Source of the DNA: Streptomyces anulatus
GTDB taxonomy: Bacteria > Actinomycetota > Actinomycetes > Streptomycetales > Streptomycetaceae
Direction of reading: 5' to 3'
Assembly: GCF_000721175.1 (NCBI RefSeq)
Contig: NZ_JOEZ01000002.1
Location: 1-64,000 of the forward strand
Length of the DNA stretch: 64,000 bases
Numbering within the stretch: position 1 is the stretch's first letter; each line of letters begins with the position of its first letter. The position numbers were made by a program, and so were the translations under genes. The notes beneath the pieces are model-generated. The model was not told the DNA's origin. It saw only the letters and a program-made list of their open reading frames with translations, and searched no databases. This document shows, piece by piece, positions 1 through 8,000 of the stretch.

Positions 1-81
1 CCACTTGGCGACGCCGCCACCAGTCCCGAGCCCAAGCCAGCCACTATCGGCGACAGGTCGCCCAGGCATGAAGATCACGAT

Positions 82-1800
82 CTACGACTGGAGTACTAGG
101 GGGACGATGCGAGCAGGCGGCACCCCCTGGCGAACCCATGAGTTCTTGGGTGCGAAGTACGCCCCGTCTGCACCTGTGTGCGTGGTACGACCAATGAGCT
201 TGACCCGCCCCCCGAACTGTTCCGTGGAGGAGTCGTGGAGCGACGTCATCAGAGCATGTGAGTTACCTCCCTGGAGCGACCAGGGGAATTCGCGGAAACG
301 AGCTCTTACCGAATCCACGACCGACACCCAGTCCGACTCACTCCCCGGCGTCCCAACTTGCTTCACGATCGCCTGCCATACCAGCCCCCGCGCCGCATCC
401 TCCGGCTGGCTGGGCTCCCCCCGCACCCCCAACACGGCCCGAACCCTATCCGCCTGCAACTGGTTCTGGTTCCGCCCCGCCAAAATGACGGTCGGCGTCC
501 CATGCCCCGGAATGAACGCCCCCGACGTGTCGATCACATGCGTCAGGTCGACCTTCGGGAAGAACTCCTCGATCAGCTTCTTCCCGAACTCCCGCTTCAT
601 GAAGGAGTTCGCGGTGATCTGCCCCGTGAAGCCGCCGGTGCGCTCGCCGCCCCCGGCCCGTACCGCCAGCTCGAAGATCCGCTGCGCGAACGGCACCGAC
701 AACGCGTACTGCCGGTAGCAAGCGCTGTACGCGGCCTTGTAGTTGGCGTTCTCCTGCTTGTCCTTCACCGTGATGTACGGCGGGTTCGCCACCACCACGT
801 GATACGTGCCGCGCCCCAGCAGGTCCACGTCCCGTGCGTACTCCCCGGCGTCCTCCGTGCGGTAGTAGAACGCCTCCTGCTCCCCCATGAACGTGTCGAG
901 GGTCTCCGTCACGCCCTCCGCGCCCCGCCCGTGCAGCAGCGAGTCCCCCACCGCCACCCGGATCGGCATGTCCGGCGCGCCCCGCAGCTCCCGGACCCCG
1001 CACTCCTTCAGTGCCGCGACCAGCAGGCGGAAGCGGGCGATGGAGGCGGCGAAGGGGTTCTTGTCCGCGCCGTGGACCGACTCCAGGGCGCGGCGGATCA
1101 GGACCCAGTCCTGCGTGCCCGGCTCCAGCTCCCGCCACTTCTCCAGCACCCGCTTGAACATGCCGAGCAGGAAGTGGCCCGAGCCGCACGCCGGGTCGAT
1201 GCAGCGCAGGCCCCGCACCCGGCCGTCCGGGTCCTCCTCGCCGTCCCAGCCGGCCGGCTTGTGCTTCCACACCGGGTCGAGGCCGAACTCCTCGATGGCC
1301 GGGTCCAGCGTCAGGTCGAGGATGAACTCCTCGACGAAGACGGGGGTCTGGAGCAGGGCGTAGGTCTTGCGGGCGTGTTCGGAGAGGTCCTGGTAGAGGT
1401 CGCCGAGGAAACGGGTGTCCAGCTCGGGGTCGGTGAAGTCGTGGCGGACCTCGCCGTCGGCGCCGCGCTCGCGCCAGAACGCCAGCAGCCGGGTCGCCGC
1501 CTCGTAGGACGGTGTCACCTCCCACAGCGGGTTGTGGCCGCGCTCGAAGAGGCCGGCCGCGGTCCGGTGCGCACCGGCGAGGGCGTCGAAGGACTCCGTC
1601 AGCCAGTCGCGGTCGTTCAGCTCCGGGCTGCGGCGGAAGAAGTCGTCGTGCCGGTCCTGCGCCTCGGCCAGCCGGTCGCCGGGGCCGGAGAGCCACGCGT
1701 CGGGGATCAGCCCGTTGTCCTCGCTGAAGCGGACGAAGACGCAGAGCAGGGCGGCGTGGTCAAGCGACGCGGCCCCCGTACGGTCTTCCTCGGACGACAC
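82..1800 (-). pseudogene. pglX: PglX (BREX-2 adenine-specific DNA methylase), deleted at the N-terminus and stopped early
   Basis: PglX is the DNA adenine methylase of the Streptomyces phage growth limitation (Pgl, BREX type 2) system. The 572-residue reading frame contains motif I (DPACGSGHF, about residue 200) and motif IV (NPPY, about 337). The start is GTG 1800, with a GGAGAGG ribosome site upstream. Only about 20 residues (ending LDHAALL) precede CVFVRFSEDNGL. As I recall full-length homologues, about 90 helical residues lie between these two points, so an in-frame internal deletion is likely. A TAG at 82-84 ends the frame at about half the usual length (roughly 1,200 residues), and the same frame stays open from 81 to 1, as expected for a nonsense mutation. 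The gene probably makes no active methylase. The methylase assignment is firm; the inactivation is inference. Confidence 0.78.
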
Positions 1801-1888
1801 CGGCGGAACCTCTCCATCCCCTGCGAGCTCTGCCGCGGCTTCGCGGCGTACGCGTACTCGGAGTGCGCGTCTCTCCATCCTGCCAGCT
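1648..1888 (-). repeat. pglX 5' region, copy 1 of a duplicated segment
   Basis: This 241-bp stretch covers the pglX start, ribosome site and first codons, and recurs at 6505-6763 in the same orientation. The part inside pglX is nearly identical; the part upstream of the start has diverged. Copy 1 has a run of five C (1773-1777, five G on the coding strand); copy 2 has six. Copy 1 also lacks the KDLQK-coding bases that copy 2 keeps. The two are therefore independent deletion derivatives of one ancestral pglX 5' end. Confidence 0.85.
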
Positions 1889-2262
1889 CAGAATCGCCGT
1901 GCCGCAGCGTTCGGCCTGATCGGCCACCTGCTCCATGAACCAGCCCGTGATCGCGTAGGGATGACGTGTTCGTCAGAGCGCTGCGGTCTGAGCGACATCC
2001 GAGGGGCCGGGTGGGCCGCGGCCGCCCCGGGACGCGGCCCGCGACGTGGTACGTACACCTGGCGGGCGTTGCCGGCCGTGGTCTCCGCGCCCAGTGGTGC
2101 CTCAGGTCCCCAGTGAGTGAGGGGTTTCGGCCATGACGAGCACAGAGAACAGCTCTGCCGGCTCCGTACTGGCCAAGGCGCCGGGGGCTTGCCATACTCG
2201 CCCCACCGACAGGCCGCCGCCACGTCTTGGGCGGGTCCTCACCGGGGGGGGGAGGTCATCCG
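1801..2262. other. Region between pglX and the six-gene operon
   Basis: About 460 bases separate pglX from the operon on the other strand. No conserved gene is seen. An ATG at 2133 has a good ribosome site (GAGGGG, eight bases upstream) and G/C-rich third positions. Its frame runs into the G tract at 2244-2252 one base out of register with the TPR gene that follows. It could be the remains, or the off-phase form, of that gene's original start. The promoters of both pglX and the operon should lie here, but I cannot place them with confidence. Confidence 0.5.
2244..2252 (+). repeat. Run of nine G at the start of the operon's first gene
   Basis: Nine consecutive G lie between the ATG at 2133 and the TPR coding frame. 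The last two G form the beginning of a GGAGG ribosome site (2251-2255), placed seven bases before GTG 2263. Ten or seven G would join the frame from ATG 2133 to the TPR frame, so slippage here could change the N-terminus or the level of the protein. Confidence 0.8.
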
Positions 2263-3294
2263 GTGTTCTTCCACGCTGCCGACCAGCCCGAGCCGCCGGG
2301 TATCGAGGACCTCGCCAATCTGGCCCTCCAGATGAGCCTGGGTATCGTTGCCGTCGTCACGCTGCTCATCGGCGTGGTCGCCGCCTTCGGTATCCGTGAG
2401 GTCAGGGACGTCCGGAGACTGACCGCTCAGGTCCGCCAGGAGCTGGAACAGTCCGAGAACACCCGCGCGGCGCTCGAGCGCCGCCTGACCGACTTCGAGG
2501 CGGACTTCGAGTCGGTGGTGCTCGCCGCTCACCTGTTCCACGAAGGCGAGAACGCCTATCGTGCCGCCGACTACGACCGGTCCATCTCCTACTACGAGCA
2601 GGCCCTCACCCTGCAGCCGGAGAACAGCAAGATACACATCCGGCTGGCACGGGCTCTGATCAACAAAGGTCTGAACAGCCGGGCGGAACGAAGCCTGCGT
2701 GCCGCTCTGAGGAAGGACGAAGAGAACTCCGACGCCTGGCGGGCGCTCTCCACGGTCAAACGCTACGTGGACATCGACGAGGCCATCCGTCTCATGGAGA
2801 AGGCGCTGGAGTGCGACGGCACCTCGCTCGACAACTGGAACTACCTCGGACTGCTCCTTCGGGACGCCGAGCGGTTCGAGGAGTCGCTCAACGCACACGA
2901 GCAGGCGTCCCGCCTGTCACCCACGGACGGCATCACCTGCTTCTACAAGGCCCTGATCACGCTCCGTCTCGGCCAGGTGGATTCGGCGAACCATGAGTTC
3001 TACCAAGCCCAGCTCCACGCGGAGGCGGCGCGGCGGGTGAACCGGATCAAGCCGATCTGGGCCCATGTGATCCGGTGGTCCTATCTGCACAGCCTCGACG
3101 ACCGGGCGCACGAGGAGGAGGCGGTGCGACTCGCGGGCACGCTGGCGGATCTCTGCCACGAGCGCCGGAACAGCCTGGCGGTCATCGGTCACATGCTCTT
3201 CCATCTCCGGAGCCGGTCCGTCGACCACCGCACCGATGCCTCGATACAGCAGTTCCCCCCGGAGCACGTGGCCGAGGTGATCGGCACGGGCTGA
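2263..3294 (+). CDS. Membrane-anchored tetratricopeptide-repeat protein, first gene of the six-gene operon
   Basis: A protein of 343 residues. Residues about 19-42 form one transmembrane helix (MSLGIVAVVTLLIGVVAAFG) and about 50-80 a charged coiled-coil linker. The rest is TPR-type helical repeats, for example YRAADYDRSISYYEQALTLQ and AERFEESLNAHEQASRLSP. It is probably an inner-membrane scaffold with the TPR domain in the cytoplasm. GTG 2263 is preferred because GGAGG lies seven bases upstream; TTG 2227 or a slipped frame from ATG 2133 are alternatives. The stop is four bases before the next start. TPR proteins often act as sensors or assembly platforms; no specific role can be read from the sequence. 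Confidence 0.75.
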   Translation: MFFHAADQPEPPGIEDLANLALQMSLGIVAVVTLLIGVVAAFGIREVRDVRRLTAQVRQELEQSENTRAALERRLTDFEADFESVVLAAHLFHEGENAYRAADYDRSISYYEQALTLQPENSKIHIRLARALINKGLNSRAERSLRAALRKDEENSDAWRALSTVKRYVDIDEAIRLMEKALECDGTSLDNWNYLGLLLRDAERFEESLNAHEQASRLSPTDGITCFYKALITLRLGQVDSANHEFYQAQLHAEAARRVNRIKPIWAHVIRWSYLHSLDDRAHEEEAVRLAGTLADLCHERRNSLAVIGHMLFHLRSRSVDHRTDASIQQFPPEHVAEVIGTG

Positions 3295-3297
3295 CCC

Positions 3298-4017
3298 GTG
3301 AGGGCAGCGGACGACGGAGAGCGGAAGGTGCACGTGCAACTCTCGAAAAGCATCAGAATCGAATTCGCGGGCATGCCCAAGAGCGGGAAAACCACCGTCA
3401 TGGACGTGATTTCCCACTATCTGCGCAGAGTGGGACTGCCCGTGGCAGAATTTCACGGCGGCGGACGGTACGCCCCCATCGGCAAGAGCGACCTGGGCCG
3501 CCTCAACCTCTACCTGGCGTGCGAGGCCGTCAGATACTGCGCCTCCACCCACGCGGAAGGCTCGGCACCTCGCATCCACCTGCTCGACCGGGGACCGGTC
3601 GACAGGACACTGTTCACCCGAACACTTCTGTCGATGGGCAGAGTCACCCCGGCGCACGCCGAGACCATCGAGCGGCTCGTCGACATACCCGAACTGCGGG
3701 ACGAGATAGCGGTGTGTTTCGTGTTCACCACGAGTCCCGGAGTGAGTCTGGCCCGGGAAGCCGCCAACAAGCTGACGGCGGACCAGGGCAGGGTCATGAG
3801 TGACACCTTCCTGGCCGGCCTGCGCGGCACGGCTCTGCGGTTCACCGAGGAGCACGACCGCACGAACTGCGCACAGCGGGTGGTGGCCGTGGACACGGAG
3901 GCGATGAACGGCAGGGTCACGGAGACGGCGCGTCAGGTGCTCGGGCCCATCACAACGCTGCTCCGGGAGCAGGGAATCCACCTCCCCCCACCTGCGGACG
4001 ACGGAGGCAGACCATGA
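3298..4017 (+). CDS. P-loop NTPase/kinase (AAA_33 or thymidylate-kinase-like)
   Basis: A cytoplasmic P-loop protein of 239 residues. Walker A is GMPKSGKTT (residues 25-33). LLDRGPVDRTLF (about 95-106) resembles the acidic DR segment of nucleoside and nucleotide kinases, where it contacts the phosphate acceptor. The C-terminal half is helical with Arg residues that could form a lid. GTG 3298 follows the previous stop closely; GTG 3328, with a better-placed GGAGA, is an alternative start. The end overlaps the next gene by ATGA, so translation is coupled. It probably phosphorylates a nucleoside, nucleotide or RNA 5' end; the substrate is unknown. Confidence 0.72.
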   Translation: MRAADDGERKVHVQLSKSIRIEFAGMPKSGKTTVMDVISHYLRRVGLPVAEFHGGGRYAPIGKSDLGRLNLYLACEAVRYCASTHAEGSAPRIHLLDRGPVDRTLFTRTLLSMGRVTPAHAETIERLVDIPELRDEIAVCFVFTTSPGVSLAREAANKLTADQGRVMSDTFLAGLRGTALRFTEEHDRTNCAQRVVAVDTEAMNGRVTETARQVLGPITTLLREQGIHLPPPADDGGRP

Positions 4018-4520
4018 AGGCCGAGGCGGCCCTCGTCACGCCCGGCGATCTCGCGTCCCCCATACTGCGCTCCGGGTCGGGACGGCTGGTGCTGGTCAAA
4101 GGGGTGTTCGACCTGACCCACTACGGCCACGTCCGGTCGCTGAAGGCAGCGAGGGAGCTCGGTGACTCACTCGCGGTCGCGTTGGCGGGAGACCGTTCGG
4201 TGACGCGCAGGAAGGGCACCGGGCGGCCCGTACTCAACATCACCGAGCGAGTGGGGATCATCGCCGCGCTGCGTGTCGTCGACTATGTGACCGTCTACGA
4301 CGACGTGTCACCCTTCGACCTGTTGGCCACGGTGCGCCCGGATCATTTCTGCGCCACACATTTCACCTTCCTCACCCCGCGCGAGCGGGACGATCTGCAG
4401 GCGCTCGGCGTGGAACTCACCCTGCTGCCGCGGCCCCCTGAGAGGTCGACGAGCGACATCATCGGCGACATACTCCAGGCGTACCCGGGCGGGCAGGCAC
4501 AGGAAGGTCGCAGCAGATGA
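4014..4520 (+). CDS. Cytidylyltransferase-like nucleotidyltransferase (HxGH superfamily)
   Basis: A 168-residue protein of the nucleotidyltransferase superfamily that includes glycerol-3-phosphate cytidylyltransferase, the RfaE/HldE C-terminal domain and NMN adenylyltransferase. The active-site signature is VKGVFDLTHYGHV, with HxGH at residues 36-39. ERSTSDII (143-150) fits the C-terminal ISTSxxR-like loop. The enzyme would join an NMP from CTP or ATP to a phosphorylated acceptor. The neighbouring kinase could supply that acceptor, as in kinase plus cytidylyltransferase pairs. ATGA overlaps couple it to both neighbours. The nucleotide used and the acceptor cannot be told from sequence. Confidence 0.85.
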   Translation: MKAEAALVTPGDLASPILRSGSGRLVLVKGVFDLTHYGHVRSLKAARELGDSLAVALAGDRSVTRRKGTGRPVLNITERVGIIAALRVVDYVTVYDDVSPFDLLATVRPDHFCATHFTFLTPRERDDLQALGVELTLLPRPPERSTSDIIGDILQAYPGGQAQEGRSR

Positions 4521-5074
4521 AGGTAGGCGTCAATTTCCCCGTCACCGGGGCGGCACGGAAGGCCTGCGACGAGTTCAACGCCGGGCTCCTTGCACTGACC
4601 GGCAGCAGGGTGTCCTTCGGCATGGACGGCAACTCCTCCCCGCACGTGACGATCGCCATGGGAACGCTGCGCGGCAGCGGAGACCTGGAGGCGCTGATCG
4701 CCGCGGTCGGCCGGGCGGTGTCGGGGTTCCCCGGTGGCGGCGGCCCACCGGTCATGGCCTTCGGACCGGTCTACCGGGAGGATCTCACCGGCCACTACGT
4801 CTTCGCCGATGTGGCGTTCCCGGAGCAGGTCCGGCAGTGGCGGACGAAGACGCAGAACGACCTGGAGACCTTCTTCGTCGAACCCGCCCGCACCACCGAC
4901 GTCCCCCACCTGACACTGGGGCACGTCTCGGACGGCGTGGAGAAGGTCGATGCCTTCATCAACGCCGGACGCGTCGCGATCCCGGAATGCGGCCTGCTCT
5001 CCGTCGACATCTCCATGAGCGGCCCGAAGGGCATCAAGCAGTCCGTTCTGAAAAACCTGAGCCTTGCCCTCTGA
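4517..5074 (+). CDS. 2H phosphoesterase (2'-5' RNA ligase/LigT-like)
   Basis: A 185-residue protein with the two HxT signatures that define the 2H superfamily: PHVTIA (H43, T45) and PHLTLG (H131, T133), spaced as expected for the two-lobed fold. Members open 2',3'-cyclic phosphates on RNA, cleave 2'-5' oligonucleotides or hydrolyse ADP-ribose 1'',2''-cyclic phosphate. Standing beside a kinase and a nucleotidyltransferase, it suggests RNA end processing or turnover of a cyclic or 2'-5' nucleotide signal. ATGA overlaps the previous gene, and the next gene's TTG start lies inside the last codons. Confidence 0.85.
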   Translation: MKVGVNFPVTGAARKACDEFNAGLLALTGSRVSFGMDGNSSPHVTIAMGTLRGSGDLEALIAAVGRAVSGFPGGGGPPVMAFGPVYREDLTGHYVFADVAFPEQVRQWRTKTQNDLETFFVEPARTTDVPHLTLGHVSDGVEKVDAFINAGRVAIPECGLLSVDISMSGPKGIKQSVLKNLSLAL

Positions 5075-5744
5075 GCTCGCCGGCCTCCTGGACGGCTTAC
5101 GCCGGGAGAACGGCACCCCCGAGTCCTGCGCGAGGCGGGTGGCCGGAATAGCACGGTCACTGCCCCCGGAGCCGAGGCGCCTCGTCGACGGATGCAACGA
5201 CTCCATCGCGCTCCTGCACGCGGGCCAGAAGCGGGGTGACGGCGCACCCTATGTCATCCACCCCCGCAGAGTCGCCGTCATCGCCACAGCCCTGCGTCAC
5301 CGCGAGGACCTGGCGGACCTTCTTCTCGTCGCGCTGCTCCACGACGTGGTGGAGGACTGCGGCGTCACGCCCGAAGAGATCCGCGCCCGTTACGGCCCCC
5401 GTGTCTCCCGGGCTGTGAAGCTGCTGACCGCGCCGGGCCACCCCGGGGAGACGTCCGAGGAGCAGAAACTGCGCAAGGAGAACAAGGCCCGGAAAGTCGA
5501 GGCGGAAGGGGGCCTGGCGCTGACGGTCCACATGTCGGACATCCTCGACAACGTCGTCTCCTGGCGCAGGCTTGTGCCGGCATCCCCCGCATGGAACAAA
5601 CTGCCGCGATGGCTCCGGCAGGCCGACGACTGGTACATCCCCCTGGCCGAGAGGCATTTCCCGGCTGCGGCCGCCGAGCTGCGCCGGGAGGTGGACTTTG
5701 AACGGGGCCGAGGGATCGTCGACGACCACGGACACCGGTCATGA
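5064..5744 (+). CDS. HD-domain hydrolase of the RelA/SpoT (small alarmone hydrolase) type
   Basis: A 226-residue stand-alone HD domain. The metal-binding set typical of SpoT/Mesh1-type hydrolases is visible: IHP (H66), HDVVED (H93, D94, E97, D98) and HMSDILDN (D159, D162). AGQKRGDGAPYVIHPRRVA is the family's usual opening. No synthetase, TGS or ACT domain is present, so only hydrolysis is expected. Relatives remove pyrophosphate from (p)ppGpp or act on NADPH; here the substrate could be a nucleotide made by the operon. TTG 5064 overlaps the previous stop by 11 bases. Bases 5107-5148 recur in the scar at 7839-7880. Confidence 0.85.
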   Translation: MPSELAGLLDGLRRENGTPESCARRVAGIARSLPPEPRRLVDGCNDSIALLHAGQKRGDGAPYVIHPRRVAVIATALRHREDLADLLLVALLHDVVEDCGVTPEEIRARYGPRVSRAVKLLTAPGHPGETSEEQKLRKENKARKVEAEGGLALTVHMSDILDNVVSWRRLVPASPAWNKLPRWLRQADDWYIPLAERHFPAAAAELRREVDFERGRGIVDDHGHRS

Positions 5745-5745
5745 G

Positions 5746-6444
5746 GTGCGGCGCTCGGGCAGCTTCCTGGTGCTGGGGGAATCCACGGGACCCGGGCCCC
5801 GGATCCTGCGCTTCGAGGGGCGTTCGTGGTTCCGTTTCATGGACCGCCTCTATTCACCCACCCCGGTGCACCGGCTGTCCCCGGACGAAGTACGGGAACT
5901 GTGCGAGCTCAGGCTGGCGCGCGCCGGCTCGCTCATCGACGAGCGGCTGTACGCGAAGGTCGTCTCGGACCTGACCGTCACGGCCGCCGCCCGCACCAGC
6001 ACCCCAAGGACGATCCTCGACCTCGGCACCGGTGACGGACGTGCGGTCCCCTTCTACCGTTCGGTCTTCGCGGACAGCCGCATCTACGGATGCGACATGA
6101 GCGCGGCGTCCCTGAGGCGGCACGACAGCGGCGCGCCGGTCGTCCAGATATCGGGCAATGGGCCCCTGCCCTTCGCCGACCGGACCATCGACCTCGCCCT
6201 CGCCTCGTTCGTCTTCCACTTCTCCGTCCCCGTGCCGCTGCTCGCGGAGGTGCCGCGGATACTTCGCGTCGGCGGTGTTCTGGTCGCCACCGTCTACGGC
6301 CCGCAGGCCTCCTCGCTCGCACGGCTCCTGCGGGCCGCACGCATGGAGTTGGTCGGCATGCGGCAGGTGAGGGACGTACCCGGGCACTTCGTGTTCACGG
6401 CGCAGCCGGCCAATCCTGAGGCCAGGAGCGTCAGGGCAGCCTGA
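5746..6444 (+). CDS. Class I SAM-dependent methyltransferase, last gene of the operon
   Basis: A protein of 232 residues. Motif I is TILDLGTGDGRA (about 89-100). The acidic post-I position is YGCDMS, and post-motif PLPFADRTIDLALASFVF fits the small-molecule type of class I methyltransferase (Methyltransf_11-like). The N-terminal 70 residues are an extra region with charged helices. GTG 5746 starts directly after the TGA of the HD gene. The 3' end overlaps by 14 bases a convergent remnant of the winged-helix gene, and the last 120 bases recur at 7881-8000. The substrate is unknown; in context it may cap or mark a nucleotide or RNA product of the operon. Confidence 0.8.
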   Translation: MRRSGSFLVLGESTGPGPRILRFEGRSWFRFMDRLYSPTPVHRLSPDEVRELCELRLARAGSLIDERLYAKVVSDLTVTAAARTSTPRTILDLGTGDGRAVPFYRSVFADSRIYGCDMSAASLRRHDSGAPVVQISGNGPLPFADRTIDLALASFVFHFSVPVPLLAEVPRILRVGGVLVATVYGPQASSLARLLRAARMELVGMRQVRDVPGHFVFTAQPANPEARSVRAA

Positions 6445-6504
6445 GGCTGTCGCGGAGGGCTTTCACGTGGGCCTGGATGTTGCGTTCGACGGCCGGTTCG
6501 ACGG
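6431..6504 (-). pseudogene. 3' tail of the winged-helix/zinc-ribbon gene, duplicated fragment
   Basis: These 74 bases encode the last residues (ERNIQAHVKALRD, then LRLP and stop) of the gene at 7987-9006, in the same convergent arrangement with the methyltransferase end. At 6504/6505 the sequence changes abruptly to the pglX 5' copy. That joint is what a tandem duplication leaves behind. Confidence 0.85.
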
Positions 6505-6763
6505 TCGTGCCGGTCCTGCGCCTCGGCCAGCCGGTCGCCGGGGCCGGAGAGCCACGCGTCGGGGATCAGCCCGTTGTCCTCGCTGAAGCGGACGAAGACG
6601 CAGCTTCTGCAGGTCCTTCAGCAGGGCGGCGTGATCAAGCGACGCGGCCCCCCGTACGGTCTTCCTCGGACGACACCGGTGGAACCTCTCCATCCCCGAA
6701 AAGCCCGCCGCTTCTTCACGGCGTACGCACACACGGAGTATGCGTTTCCCTGTCCTGCCAGCT
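6505..6763 (-). pseudogene. pglX: pglX 5' region, copy 2 (frameshifted remnant)
   Basis: This is a second copy of the pglX ribosome site, start and first codons. It keeps LDHAALLKDLQK, the probable true N-terminus of PglX, before jumping to the CVFVRFSEDNGL segment. Six C at 6648-6653 replace the five of copy 1, so translation from the GTG start meets a TGA after 13 codons. The coding part ends at 6505, where it is joined to the winged-helix tail. Confidence 0.85.
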
Positions 6764-7169
6764 ATGGGAAGAGCACCGGGAGCCCACAGTCGGCAGCGCA
6801 ATCCGGCGGCCACCGACGGTCCGCCCAGGTCCTGGTCCACGCAGCCACCAGACCAGTCGCCCCTCATCTCCCATGCCGAGGGCGCCCGTCGGCCCACAGT
6901 GCTTGCATCCCAGGCAGTCGGTCACGAGAAACACGTGGTCCAGCCGGTCAGGCCATCAGCCCGGTGCACTCCAGTCGCCCCGAAACATCCCACGTCGGAC
7001 AGCAAAGTCCTGCTGGAGTACGAGGAACCACGAAGCACCTGCCACGGCCGAGCTGCTGGTGCGACACCTGCCTGGAGCCGCCTGGCTCCGCAGTGTCCGC
7101 CTGGGCGGCGGCAAGAAGAGTCGTCTGTCATCTCCAACCGAGTCCCACCGTTCGCCGCCCAGCCCCGGT
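6764..7169. other. Gap with no recognisable gene
   Basis: About 400 bases with no convincing coding frame on either strand and no repeat of nearby sequence that I can see. It lies between the pglX copy 2 fragment and the first toxin-antitoxin module, and replaces the sequence that follows pglX in copy 1. Confidence 0.4.
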
Positions 7170-7562
7170 TCACACCTTGATGATCTCCACGGCGGAGCCG
7201 CAGAGGAGTGTCAGGTCCTCGGGATCGGAGGTGAGCACAGTGACCGGCTGGGGCGAGATTCGGGCGATCACGGCAAAGGCTGCGTCGATGGCGTACTTGT
7301 GGCCGTGGAGGTGGTGGGTACGGAGCAGGCCGGCGGCCTGGCCCGTGATGTCCTTGGTGACGTCGCGGATGTCGATGCGGGAGAGGACCCACTTGATGCG
7401 CGCCGGGTGGATACGCTCGTAGTCGGCCTCCAGGGTGGTCATGGCGCTTGTGGTTACGCGCACGCCCTCTTCCGATGCCGCCTGGACCAATGCCATGACG
7501 GTGCGGTCCTTGCGGTAGAGCTTCGAGAGGCCTTCACTGTCGAGCAGCAGGGTTCCGGTCAT
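7170..7562 (-). CDS. PIN-domain toxin (VapC-like)
   Basis: A 130-residue PIN-fold protein. The acidic metal-binding residues are in the usual order: LLLDSEGLSKLY (D8), TTLEADY, AIDAAFAV near residue 93 and LTSDPEDL. PIN toxins of the VapC family are Mg-dependent RNases that cut tRNA or rRNA when released from their antitoxin. The ATG overlaps the antitoxin stop (ATGA), the standard antitoxin-first layout. The protein is of normal length. The target is unknown. Confidence 0.8.
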   Translation of the reverse strand: MTGTLLLDSEGLSKLYRKDRTVMALVQAASEEGVRVTTSAMTTLEADYERIHPARIKWVLSRIDIRDVTKDITGQAAGLLRTHHLHGHKYAIDAAFAVIARISPQPVTVLTSDPEDLTLLCGSAVEIIKV

Positions 7563-7813
7563 CAGGCCGCGACTCCGCCGGCCTGCCGGTGATCATGGCG
7601 CAGTAGCGCGCGGGCGGCCTCGATCTCCTCCCGCGTGAGCTCGTCGTTGTCGGTTTCGAAGTCTTCGACGATCTCCCGGAGTTTGTCCATGGCGACCCGT
7701 TGTTCGAGGGCTTCGGCGACGTAGGCGGAGAAGCTGCCGGGCCCGACGTGAGCGCGCACAGCCTCAGCCAGGTCCTCAGGAAGACTGATCGAGTACTTCT
7801 TGCTACTACTCAT
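7562..7813 (-). CDS. Ribbon-helix-helix-type antitoxin (VapB-like)
   Basis: An 83-residue antitoxin that starts MSSSKKYSISLPEDLAEAVR, a strand followed by a helix as in ribbon-helix-helix DNA-binding domains. An acidic helical C-terminal half should wrap the PIN toxin. ATG 7822, three codons upstream, has a better ribosome site (AAGG) and is an equally possible start. It should bind its own promoter. Upstream DNA is the duplication scar at 7839, so the module's original promoter may have been lost or replaced. Confidence 0.75.
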   Translation of the reverse strand: MSSSKKYSISLPEDLAEAVRAHVGPGSFSAYVAEALEQRVAMDKLREIVEDFETDNDELTREEIEAARALLRHDHRQAGGVAA

Positions 7814-7838
7814 GCCCTCCATCCTACCTTGAGTAGCA

Positions 7839-8000
7839 AGAACGGCACCCCCGAGTCCTGCGCGAGGCGGTGGCCGGAAACTCCTGCGGGCCGCACGCAT
7901 GGAGCTGGTCGGCATGCGGCAGGTGAGGGACGTACCCGGGCACTTCGTGTTCACGGCGCAGCCGGCCAATCCTGAGGCCAGGAGCGTCAGGGCAGCCTGA
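7839..8000 (+). repeat. Scar of a second copy of the six-gene operon (HD start fused to methyltransferase end)
   Basis: Bases 7839-7880 match 5107-5148 (the HD gene near codon 15, with one base lost), and 7881-8000 match 6325-6444 (the end of the methyltransferase gene) with few mismatches. About 1.2 kb of the operon is therefore deleted between them. The match continues into the winged-helix gene tail, so the order is the same as at 6325-6504. The near identity shows the second copy existed recently. Confidence 0.88.

Noticed and set aside
358..1938. A long plus-strand frame over pglX
   Set aside because: Antisense shadow; the minus strand carries clear methylase motifs.
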